From contig JABANN010000072.1 of assembly GCA_013115125.1 (NCBI GenBank), forward strand, positions 16,912 to 80,911: a DNA stretch of 64,000 bases, written 5' to 3'. Origin of the DNA: Perkinsus olseni (Eukaryota; Perkinsozoa; Perkinsida). Both the position numbers and the translations under genes were made by a program. Numbering within the stretch: the stretch's first letter is position 1; each line of letters begins with the position of its first letter. This document shows, piece after piece, positions 50,087-60,138 of this stretch. The notes below the pieces were generated by a model that was not told where the DNA came from, did not search any database, and saw only the letters and a program-made list of their open reading frames with translations.

Positions 50087-52861
50087 ATGCGCGCGCCAGT
50101 CATTCCCAAGGGTCGGCTGAATTTTTCGATTCGAGTAGAGCCAGGACGCTCTCCGATACCGCTTGTCTACCGCAGGGATCAGCTCAGGGTACTCGCACTT
50201 ATGAACACCTTGCCTTCGAGTCGTTTGTTGTCCTCCTCGGGGATGTTAGCAGTACTGTCACCAACGTTCAAGTATTTGTCTCATCCGTCAAAGACGTCAT
50301 TGAGGGCGTAGGGGCTAGGTATGATGATATTAGATTTCCCTCAGCCTTACCCTAACTCTTCCTTTGAACTAGTGTCAAGAGGGGCGTCTCTGTGCGCCCC
50401 ATGGCCGCCAACGTTGTCCTGGATCTATTCGTGGGCACATCTACAGCTCCTCACCCTACCGGTGATGCGACAACGGCGACAGTCGGCATCCTGATCGAGT
50501 CCAAGGCCAGTGAAGGCTCATCCTGTATCGAGTCTATAGAAGATGCGGAAGAGTTGGTAGAGGCTATCGTGTACATCGAACCGTCGAGGGACTCGACACT
50601 GTCCGAGAGGCTGCACTCGGGGAGGAGGAAGGTGAGATGGCTGAGGGGGGGGATGGCACGCTGCGATAACAACAAGACAGTCCTACTATCATCAAAGTTT
50701 GATAATAACAAGGTAAGCCTGTTGCCATCCTGTCAGACCCTCGCTGTCTTCGGATCCGACCCAAGCTACCTCTACGGTCTCCATTCTAGCGCTACTGGCT
50801 TCTTTAGGGCCACCAGAGATGAACTACGGGGTGAGTTGTCAAGACGCATCTCCAATGGTATCCCATCGTGAAGAGGTAGGCTTATCAGATCTCGTCAGTC
50901 GACTTCGATCAGCGCTGAACACGCCACTAAGCCAAACGGGGAAGACTGATGAGGCTGCCGAGGGGCTGCTGGTGGTAAGTGGTACTCTTCTCGGCTATTG
51001 CGTGTATCGTTAACTACTGGTGGCAAGATATTGGTGATCTTGCTCATCTTGCCTCACTTGGACTTTCTCAGCGTGGATATGCAGGAATATGGCCCGCTAT
51101 CGACTGGCGAGGATATCATTATTTCTGCGGAGAACTAGAATGTCTTTCCTTCAGAGATGTCGTGAAGCCTCAGTGGATTCTTCTCTCGGAAGCGGGAGCA
51201 TTTCCGCATTGTCCGACAATCCTGATGTAAGTCTCCTCGGCCGTACGTCTTCTTTGATCGTACTATCAGCTCGGTACTTACCGCTTTCTCGCCGGTAACT
51301 GACTGTTCCCGTGACATAAGGAGATGATTTTTCGAGATCCACAAATATGTACAGTTTGGTAAAACTCGCCAGACATGTTCGAATTGGTTCAGCGATTTCT
51401 GCTATTTACATATTCTAAACGTCGATCCACATTACCTGAAGAGCGAGAGTCGAAGGATGGGCATGAGCGGTCGTTAGGCAACGGACTCTTGGGTAGCCTA
51501 GATCCTCAGCGGTTTACCACCCACACGCTCAGCCGCCGCTCGGAAGCTCCGAATAAGACCTTCTTTCGTGAGTCGTCCTGTGTTGTTATTATGATCGTAT
51601 TTTGCAGTTCGGCGGCGCTTGATTTGTGAGTTACGGTTTTTATGGTATTGCACGACATGCTCGACGCTTTCCGCGATGGTATTCTTTCGCATTGTTTATC
51701 AAAAACAAGTCCGTTTTTTGTCGCGCGCCTCGAAATTATGGCTGCTCGTGTTCAGGATTGCACCACTAGAAGCAGCAGCTCAGTCTTCTTCAGCTCCGCC
51801 GGCGCTGAGGCTGGCATACAGATGGGGGATCTTCTCGTCTCACAGGACGGGTAGGCAGCGTCACGCGCCACGAAATTGCCAAGACCTCTCGACTGAGTCA
51901 TCGGTAAAAACTCCGTAATCTCATCGTTGTGGTCTGTGGCCGACTGCCCTTGTGCAGGTGTGTGCTACTTTCAATGAAGTACGAGGAGGTCCTGCAAGCC
52001 GTCAAGGAATGCGCCTCTGCAGTTCACAGTGGTAGGGCCGACGCTAGGAAGTTTCTTACGAGAGATGATTGTAGTAGCATAATCGATCATCAGGGCGCTC
52101 GCTAGTTTCCGTATATGTTGGCGATGAGACCATGTAAGATACCCTACGGCTCAAGCGATGTTCGCATATGACATTAGCTAAGAATCGGGAGGGGGCAGAA
52201 GGAGAGGCCGTCCTTGGCCTGTTCAGGGATGAGATGTGGGCACTTTGACGGGTCTGATGTTGCTATCGTGGCGGGGATAGTTATCGAGATGTATCAATCT
52301 TGCTGTTTGTTTCGCGGCAAGGATGCCTGGAGGGATTAAGTTACTTTCTGAGCTCCTGTTCAACGGAATATTTTCCCCATTTTTCGTAGACCAAGAGGCT
52401 CTCATCGAATGCATAGACATTCCTTGATATTAGGTAGCCAACAGTCAGTCGAAGCGGGCCGTAGTCCGTGCTACAGGACAGTACACGTGGTATACAATTT
52501 CGCGCTAGCGTAACCCTTTCTTATTATTCTTTCTTTATGTCTGCTCACGCTGATCACTTTTGCCAGTCGGCACCGCCCTCCTCCGCTCGAAAGCGTATAT
52601 ACTTATCCTTGTGTAGCGTATATTTTCCCTATTTATCGCGAAGCGGAGCTGCTCCGCCGGAGCAGACGAAGTGTTCTGGCTCTCATCGATCAGTCCTGGG
52701 AGTGATGCAATACCCGCTGAGCTTTCTCACAGTAGCACATCTTCCTTTCCCAGAGGGTGCGAGCCGGCCGAACTGCAAGAGAGGACGAGCTGGGATCTCA
52801 TAGTATACGAGAAGACCTTTCATAGTGTGGACTTGGAGGATCATGGGCCTCACGACTTCAA
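50087..52861 (+). CDS. Multi-exon protein with a PDZ-like segment, not recognised
   Basis: Starts 62 bp after the AlkB stop at an ATG giving MRAPVIPKGRLNFSIRVEPG. Supported exons: 50087-about 50218; about 50369-50630 (VRPMAANVVLDLFVGTSTAP to HSGRRK); about 50878-50980 (GLSDLVSRLRSALNTPL); 51156-51228 (RCREASVDSSLGSGSISALS); about 51392-51510; about 51750-51850; and about 52665-52861 (ends EDHGPHDFK before GTGAGT). The exon near 51.8 kb ends SAGAEAGIQMGDLLVSQDG, a good match to the end of a PDZ domain (A-G-I-x-x-G-D-x-L-x-x-x-D-G). A PDZ scaffold or adaptor role is inferred. Exon joins were not all phase-checked, and a further exon may lie near 53.1 kb. Confidence 0.55.
51718..51737 (-). repeat. 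Motif copy, exon or intron uncertain
   Basis: On the minus strand AATTTCGAGGCGCGCGACAA. It lies just upstream of the PDZ-like exon; a nearby AG at 51755 could place it in an intron. Confidence 0.7.
51861..51877 (-). repeat. Intron motif copy
   Basis: On the minus strand AATTTCGTGGCGCGTGA, about ten bases after the GTAGGC donor that follows the PDZ-like exon. Confidence 0.75.
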
Positions 52862-53584
52862 GGTGAGTGACGTTCACAACGCGGTGGATAATGAGGAGAG
52901 ATAATCTTGGCCGATTGGTAATCCGGCTTTGGTTGAATCTTGATCCAACGCTTTTCACGGAGCCATGGGAGAGCGCGAGGGCCTGCTATTGTTCGTAAGG
53001 AAAGGAAATAAGCATTTCGGTTCATTTTCCTGTTGGCATTCGGCGCACGCACGATTGTTCGTTGCTCGGCAACCCGTGTATACCGAAAATCTTCATCTAT
53101 TTCTTCTGGCTGTCAGGAGGTCGCCAGGATCCCGCTAGGGTACGCCAACAAGAGCAATGTGAAATGACTGTCTACGTTCTATCGATTTGTCACCAGTTTT
53201 TCAGTCCTGCTGCTGCCTAGTACTGCCTAGTACTGCCGCTGCTGCTCCCATCTGTGAATAGTCTGTCGTCATTGCAACCTTCTCCGCAAGATCGCTCAGT
53301 GTTGTCTATTGATTCATCATGAAATTTATATAATGTAATAGTATATGACCGTGCAGAGACCATCGACCACAGGGAGAAAGATACTCTGATGATCATTTCG
53401 TCGTAAAAAGGAGTTTAATCGTCATCGTCGTGTCTGTCACCACTACGCATCAACCGTTTTCAAATTCTCCGGGTGTTCCTGTTGTTACCTCTGGTGGGTA
53501 GGCCCTTCCAGACTGATGGGAAGATGGTTCGGTAGGACCAGCACTGCTACGGTGGCTACCTTTCTTTGAGAGCTCCCTGACAAT

Positions 53585-53690
53585 CTGTCTGGTACCACTG
53601 CATATAAACGCTACAGAGAGTTCTTAACTGTAGCACATCGGCAGGAGTATAACTAAGCCGGAAGAACCGTAAGCGTTGGACTATAAACTT
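53585..53690 (+). repeat. Dispersed ~105-bp repeat, full copy
   Basis: Opens with CACTGCATATAAACGCTACAG and ends GTAAGCGTTGGACTATAAAC, with GCACATCGGCAGGAGT in between. It aligns along its length with 55721-55829. Confidence 0.8.
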
Positions 53691-53914
53691 ATTCGCACCA
53701 TGTGACACCGACGCCCCTTTTCGATTGAAGAGAGCAGTCGCAGCACGAAAGCAGTTTGTCTAGTTGCTGGGCTGTTACCGTCGCCTGTGGGGCGAATTAC
53801 GATCAGGACTTCTCATAATATGCCACTTCAGTTTCTATGCTATTAGGCCTATTGAAGTGCGTGCATGCGTGCAGAGTTCCCTGACGCTGTCTTTCTGTTC
53901 ATTTGCGATATCTG

Positions 53915-54196
53915 ATGACTCGCGTCATGAGCCTAATACTGCGGTTGTACTGCTTGCTGGTGGCTCTTGAGTATGGTTACGCCAGTTGCCTGGGGTGGTT
54001 TACCAAGGATGATGAGCAACCGTTTGAGCTGCAGCCGGATGAGTTAGAGTGGGATGATGAAATACAGCCGGATGAGTTAGAGTGGGATGATGAAATGCAG
54101 TCGAAGCAGTTCTCTTTCTATCTGGATCCTGCTAAACCTTCGGACGAAGCGGCCAGCCCTGCGTATGGCGACCTTGGAGATCCTTTCTACGTGTAA
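53915..54196 (+). CDS. Small acidic secreted protein
   Basis: Single-exon frame of 93 residues. The start ATG leads into a strong signal peptide (MSLILRLYCLLVALEYGYAS). The mature part is very acidic and contains an exact 11-residue tandem duplication, QPDELEWDDE plus a variable residue, from a duplicated 33-bp unit at about 54032-54097. It ends DLGDPFYV. No family was recognised. Short, secreted and acidic fits an exported effector or surface peptide, but expression is unproven. Confidence 0.55.
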   Translation: MTRVMSLILRLYCLLVALEYGYASCLGWFTKDDEQPFELQPDELEWDDEIQPDELEWDDEMQSKQFSFYLDPAKPSDEAASPAYGDLGDPFYV

Positions 54197-55040
54197 GCAG
54201 TCCCGCGGCTCATGGCGATGCTCGGCGAATGCTCTCTCGACATGCGGAAGTGCTCGGCTCTGACGGGTGACATAAGTGCAAGGCAATGGTTGAGTGTGTC
54301 GAAGAAGGGTTTCTGTGAGAGGGATTATTTTGAGTTACTCAGTACTTCCTAGGCTGCGACAACTATCGAAAGGGCCATTCTAGAAGCCTTTGTCGATTGT
54401 GTTATTATAGTCGGTTTTTCGCATTAAGACATACAAAAGACCCAGCGTAGCCCTTCATCCTTGAATTATGTATTGCTGTATTATGTATCCCTTAATGTAA
54501 TTGTATTAATTGTAATTCTCAATTCATGTATTGCTCGTTATCAAGGAACGTTTCAATCTGGCCCTTCATCGTCTCTCATATAATATGAGATCACCATGCT
54601 AGTGGGGGTGTGTTGCTTCTCCGTTGTTGTTCATAAAAATGGCAAGTCGGGGGACTCCCCCGGGGGAAGGCATTAGGGTCTATTCTAAGTTCTATTCGAA
54701 GGGCTGGATTCTCAGCTATGCACGCATGCAATAGACGATCTTCACATAATCAGTAAGAAGGTGTTAAAAAGACGTCTTTTAGGAGCGCTCCCTCGTCCGC
54801 TCTGCTGACGGCTCGAATGGGCATTGTGGCCTGAACATCATGTACAGGGCCTGTACAGTACATGCGTGCAAATTGTCCACCGCCCGGATTTTGAAATCCG
54901 TTATGGTTCCTGAGCCCCTTCTCTCAAGAGCTTCTTAAACCCCAACAGGCTCTTCTTTAAAGAGAATTTTGAAATAGGCCCCAGGGCTCTCTTCGCCATG
55001 TAGAACGAGTGTATCCCTGAAGAAGGCTTCTTGATGAACC

Positions 55041-55070
55041 GTCTGATTGCACTACATATCAACGCTACAG
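55041..55070 (+). repeat. Dispersed ~105-bp repeat, 5' part only
   Basis: Contains TGATTGCACTACATATCAAC and GCTACAG; the rest of the unit is absent here. Confidence 0.7.
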
Positions 55071-55370
55071 GGGTGTAGTGTTCCCGGCTCGACCAAACCG
55101 TTCACTAGAGACAGCAGGAAGCTCGCCACCCTTAGAACTCGACGGAAACTGTGACATAGGGGAAATGGGTTAGACTCTTGATACTTCTTGGATAAGCATA
55201 CATTAAAACGTGGGTCTCAATAGTGACTACTAGCCTTACGCTAGAGACAATACACAAAGAGCGCTAAGATATCATTGCCCTATACAGGCCATGGGGACAG
55301 ATCGGCCACAATAACGTATTACAGTAGGCAATCATTGAAAAGGCGGTTCACTACAGGGGTCACTAGCTGG

Positions 55371-55432
55371 GCACATCGGCAAGAGTCTAAGTCGGAAGAA
55401 CCGTAAGCGTTGGACTATAAACTCACACACAG
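55371..55432 (+). repeat. Dispersed ~105-bp repeat, 3' part
   Basis: Runs from GCACATCGGCAAGAGTCTAA to GGACTATAAACTCACACACA. Confidence 0.8.
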
Positions 55433-55720
55433 AGTGGGTATTTTCAACTAGATCACCTCCTTGTCTGCTGCCTAGCCCCATCATCATCAGTGCGTGACCA
55501 CTGCAGTATACTGTAGGACGTTCTCAGCTAAGCTGACATGAATGAGTCATCCAATCTGTGCTCCGCGATGAACTTGGCTGACTGTTGCCGCCAAGGGGCC
55601 GACCGTGCGCGACCCCATCGTAGATTGAGCAGTGTCATGTCGATTCATCTTTCCATTGGGCTAATGGTCTGGAGTGTTCTGCGGGGTCACGAGGCTCGGC
55701 CTCCTGTGGCATCCAACTTC

Positions 55721-55829
55721 TGTCTGATTGCACTGCATGTCAACGCTAAAGAAAGTCTCCAACTGTGCACATCGGCAAGAGTCTAACTCAGCCGGAACCG
55801 TAAGCGTTGGACTATAAACTCACACACAC
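55721..55829 (+). repeat. Dispersed ~105-bp repeat, full copy
   Basis: Head TGTCTGATTGCACTGCATGT and tail GTTGGACTATAAACTCACAC, aligned with 53585-53690. Confidence 0.8.
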
Positions 55830-58261
55830 CGACTCCGACGATGCGAAGATACTGTGGCCATACGGCGAGCTGAGACTGAAGCGCGAAGTCGAATCTGTAA
55901 ACTTACTTTTTGTGGAAATCAATTCAAGTTTCGGCTCTGAGTTTCGGAGTTCGTTGAGCAAGGGCAAAGATCGTGTACGGTAGCACATGCACCTTTAACG
56001 ATGACATCGGACTTCCTCTGCGCCAACGAGGTCAGTACGGAAAAGTTGAGAAAGTTGGCGATGATGCATAACAGGGAGATCGGGGAGGCCACTGAGCGCT
56101 GTGATGATGTGTGGACAGTCGCTGTGTCGTTCTTGGCCACGTGTTTCTGTTGATGACAGATGCTCTTGCCAAGTCGAGTTTTGAACAGAAGCGACATGGG
56201 CCGTGTCGTCGAGTGGGTGAGTAAAGATTTCTAAGACCATGGGCCGATCGCGAGGAAAATCGTAGACGGTTGTTACCCATCTGGGAACGGCGGAGTCTCT
56301 GCAACTTAGTATCAGCTAGCCTTTGGAACCTCCTCGATTCGTGCTCCAGTGACTGTAGACAGCCTATACCGTAACCTCGATATCAATGAGGGACTATCGG
56401 CGTCTTCTCTGAACTATTCAAGATCGGTATCGCCCTCCCACTTTAGTTGGAAGGCCTCTGCTGCCTCGACCCCCCACTGACCAGCAGGGCTTGCCGCGTG
56501 ATTATCCGAGCCATCCAGTCCCAACCTCAACTGCGAGCCGAGGGGTGAGGGCGGTGTTCGATGCATCATCGTGAGAATTCGGCTGATTCTCTTTGCGCTG
56601 TGGGAGTTGAACTTCTTCGGTACTTCGCTGTTATCGTTCATTGGATAGTTGAAGAAGTTGGAGTACTTTCCACCGCTGCCTTGTTAGCTTTGCAGCAGCG
56701 CCGATATTAGAAGAATCGGTCATAGAGGATTGCGGAAGAATCCTTGGAAACCTTCAGAGGTGTTGGAAACGCCTCAAGTGCTTGAAAGCATGTGCTAAAT
56801 GCTTTTTGGTTAATACTACTTGGCAAGTGCACGTGCGTCGGCTCCCGATGGTTCCATCACCCGGGGATTCCAGTCTCGGGTGTAAGGGATTCACGGCTGC
56901 GCTTTGGGTAGAGAAATTTCCTTACACATTAAAATAAGAAATACGCCGTTTGTTTTTCCGTACTGTTGCTGAAGAGACATGAAACTCAGGACCGGTAGTC
57001 TGCTCCAAGGCAGGTTCCTCTGCGAAGTCCTTTGCCGCGGCACTAGATCCTGTGCAATAGGAAGCCTCAACAGACTCCTGCTGGTTGGTGTCATTGACGG
57101 TGTGATGGCTCAGCAGCTGATTGCATGCAACCAGATCCACAAGGCTCTGTACGAGTCAGACAGCTCTGTTGGGGATGAGTGGCTCCATACTATACTCGTA
57201 ACCCTCATCCATATTGGCATGGCATTCCCGGATGAGTTCACGCAGAGGGCAGCTCGATTGAACCTTCCGAGGCAGGTGAGCCGAGACGGGAATACAGTGC
57301 GTAACGAATAGCATGAGGCAGCCACTATGCCACATGCAGGAATGAGGCCACTATGCCACATGCAGGAATAAGGCAGCCACTATGCCACATGCAGGAATGA
57401 GGCAGCCACTATGCCACATGCAGGAATGAGGCAGCCACTATGCCACATGCAGGAATGAGGCAGCCACTATGCCACATGCAGGAATGATGCCATCATGTCG
57501 CCTGACAACAGCGGCTGAGCCTCGAGGCAGCACTCACATGCTGGCTTATTGCTAAAAAAAGAATGCACGGAACAAAATGTCTCCGCTGCTTCAGGTGGTA
57601 TTGGTGGTTCCACCGAGTTCGGCCTTGGCAGATCCTAGCCCCTCGAAAGCGACTCGATCTAGAAGACTTCACAAGGGGAAGCACGGTAAGGCTGGTAAGA
57701 GCAGGAGTAACAACGGACAGTCAAAGTGATACCCTTCGCGGAACTCAGTCGTGAAGATGTCGCATTTCCTCAGGCCTGCTACCTCCGACGCAATGAGTGG
57801 AATCTTCGGAGAGCTACTGGCAGCTCGACTACTGGCTTTGTGTTCCTTCTTCGGGTTACTGATGCACGACAAGATTCGTTTCGGTAGGCCTGCCGTGCAG
57901 GAGCTACATACACAAGTCCGAACACGCCCTAAGTTAGCGCCCTCATCGATGTTACTTCAGGTCCTTCATTCTGGCGGCTTGTCTTTGATCTTGGCCGGAC
58001 TGGATGCTCAAGTAGGTCGCTTGGCGAAGCTGACCAACTCTAGTCTTACTAAGGTGAGTCGTTCCCATACTGACAGACAGTGGTGACGTTCTGCACTTTC
58101 AGCTAGTGGGCAAGTCGAAGGTTTCCGGAGCCGCGGGTACTCCAATCTTCTCTTTCGGTTTTTGTAGAGGCGACTTGATCGTCGGCGAGTTGAAGATGAT
58201 TGTTATCTTGATACCCGAAGTTGACAACCGGAATTTTGAACAGCATTTATCGCCAGTGTAA
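55829..58261 (+). CDS. Multi-exon gene of unknown function
   Basis: Coding segments on one strand: about 55829-55970 (WPYGELRLKREVESVNLLFV), about 57055-57274 (SLNRLLLVGVIDGVMAQQLI through NLPRQ before GTGAGC), about 57595-57665 (PPSSALADPSPSKATRSRRL, basic), about 57759-58051 (MSGIFGELLAARLLALCSFF, a hydrophobic stretch, ending NSSLTK) and 58104-58261 (LVGKSKVSGAAGTPIFSFGF, ending QHLSPV and stop). The last two exons join in phase. Earlier exons may belong to a separate gene, because a stop follows KHGKAGKSRSNNGQSK and an ATG lies just downstream at 57757. No family was recognised. A minisatellite occupies one intron. Confidence 0.5.
57316..57486 (+). repeat. 29-bp minisatellite, six units
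   Basis: Units begin AGGCAGCCACTATGCCACAT and end GCAGGAATG. Five are 29 bp and the second is 26 bp. It lies in an intron of the surrounding gene. A single unit with flanks also occurs at 39088-39122. Confidence 0.97.
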
Positions 58262-60138
58262 ACGAGCTTAACGCAGCGGCCGCCCTGGAACGAGCTTAGA
58301 TATTCCCTGTAACCGCACACGCAGCAGAATCACCTCTGGCACATCTGAAGAGACCCCCTCGAGGAAAACCTTCTGACTAACAATCACCGATTCGTGTAAA
58401 TTGCTCGGTGAAAATGTGACCGGGCCGGCTCCAGCGTCGGACTATAAACTCACACGCGCCCATCTGTCAAGAAGGCGCGAAGAAGGGTCGACCCAAAGTC
58501 TGTGTATAGAATATGGCCTCCACAGAAAAGCCCCCCCCCAGTTGTTCTGTGCCCAAGCCTCGGGGTCGGCTCATGAGTGTTGAGGTCAGGCACGAAAAAG
58601 AGAGGGACGAAAACGGCGCTCACAACGAGGCAAAGTGCGGACCTAATGGATAACATATCGGTATGCCGTATCGGATGCCGACTCCCGTCCACACAACGCA
58701 CTGTGTAGATTCTTGCTGCATCAATAGCTTGCATTATTGCGAACGGTGATGAGCACATGCTCAGTGTACTGCTGAGAGGCGGGGAAGGTCGGTCTCGGCT
58801 CGCCTTATGTATCCGATTCGCCACGCTTTCACGACTGGGTTCGATCGTTAGCCACTGGAAGTCGAATGCTCCAGTGTCTTCCTCATGGCTGTTCAACTGT
58901 TTGTTCGTGCACTACATGCACTTCTCTCGGCGGCTACAGCAAGACAGGGGAAACTCTCTATCGGTTCTATCGTGACCAGCAGTTGCTGAGAATTCAGTGC
59001 TCGCTACGAGACCAGTTTATGTATATTAAACTGTGGGGGCAAGGAAGAAAATGTACCACACACGCACTGTGCGTGACGCACGATGTGCGTGACGCACATC
59101 TAAACCCCTCCGGAGATTCTTGGCGACTCTGTTTTTGTCCTGTACGCTGTGACCTGAATGATACTGCAAATGAGGGAGGAATGTTCTCATTCCCGACATT
59201 ATACACTCTCCAAGTTTATAAGCGAGAGCTTCCGACTGAAGCCTTGAGTAGTTAGTGAGAACTCGAACAGTGAAAATTCGTCGGGGGGTCACCAACGAGC
59301 ACCGCCTTAAGCTCCCCATGGGTAGAAAAAAATCTCCAAGAACCGTCGTTGTAAATGATTGAACTACTGAGATCAGCGATGAGACACCCGCATTCGTTGT
59401 AGGGGACCCCCTAAGGGGGTGCAGTAGTGCAACGCAACAAGGGTACACTGGACTCAAGATAGAGCATCTAAGGTGGAGTAGACAAGAGAATGGTTGACAA
59501 TTCCAAGCTAGTATGTGTACAGCTCCATTGTGTTATGTAGACTGAGCAACCTTTGAGCCGCTCATTAGCCGCTCAGGTGCATCAAAGAACTCCTTGCATT
59601 CGGCAGGCGGAGCTACGGCCGATGTAAGACGATATCTCAGAGCGTGAGAGGTATCAGAGTTGTTGACTCACCTCAACTTAAACACAGCACTCCTGTGCTC
59701 CTTTTGTTTTCCCGTGGAGCTGAGTGTTGCTTCTTTTTGTCTTAGTTCAAGCCGCTCGACTGTATGGGCGTGCAGAGTTTGTGCGAGGCCTTGATGCTGT
59801 GCTTGGATAGCCCCTCTACGACAGCGGTAAGACTCATGCGTGTTGGGTTGGACTTGGTGAATTGACGCTGATGCAGTAGCATAGATTTTGTAACTTGTAT
59901 GATGAGAAAAGTCAACTCGCAGTTGCTCTAAAGGAAGTCCTAGCATCACCGTATAAGCTTCAAAGACAAAATGATTATCCTCACAACGACCCAATTGCCC
60001 CCGTGGCACAACAGTGTGAATTTATAGTCCAACGCCAGTTCCGGCTTAGTTACACTCTTGCCGATGTGCTCAGTTGGGGGACTCTATGTACCGAAGTCAC
60101 GCCCTTTGTACGGTTCGGCTCCTTGTGAGGCCGGTTAG
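58262..60138. other. Intergenic with repeat fragments
   Basis: Holds partial copies of the ~105-bp repeat at 58421-58460 (+) and 60011-60070 (-), and a double GTGCGTGACGCAC near 59080. No coding exon was supported. Confidence 0.4.
60011..60070 (-). repeat. Dispersed ~105-bp repeat, inverted 3' part
   Basis: The minus strand reads GCACATCGGCAAGAGTGTAA to GTTGGACTATAAATTCACAC. Confidence 0.8.

Larger units (their letters stand above)
54197..55828. other. Repeat-bearing intergenic region
   Basis: No coding exon was supported. It contains partial and full copies of the ~105-bp repeat (55041-55070, 55371-55432, 55721-55829) and a short palindrome AAAAGACGTCTTTT near 54768. Confidence 0.5.

Noticed and set aside
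56414-56641. Minus-strand 75-codon frame with ATG and stop
   Set aside because: Complete but without homology, signal peptide or support, and antisense to a probable plus-strand gene; kept out of the feature list.
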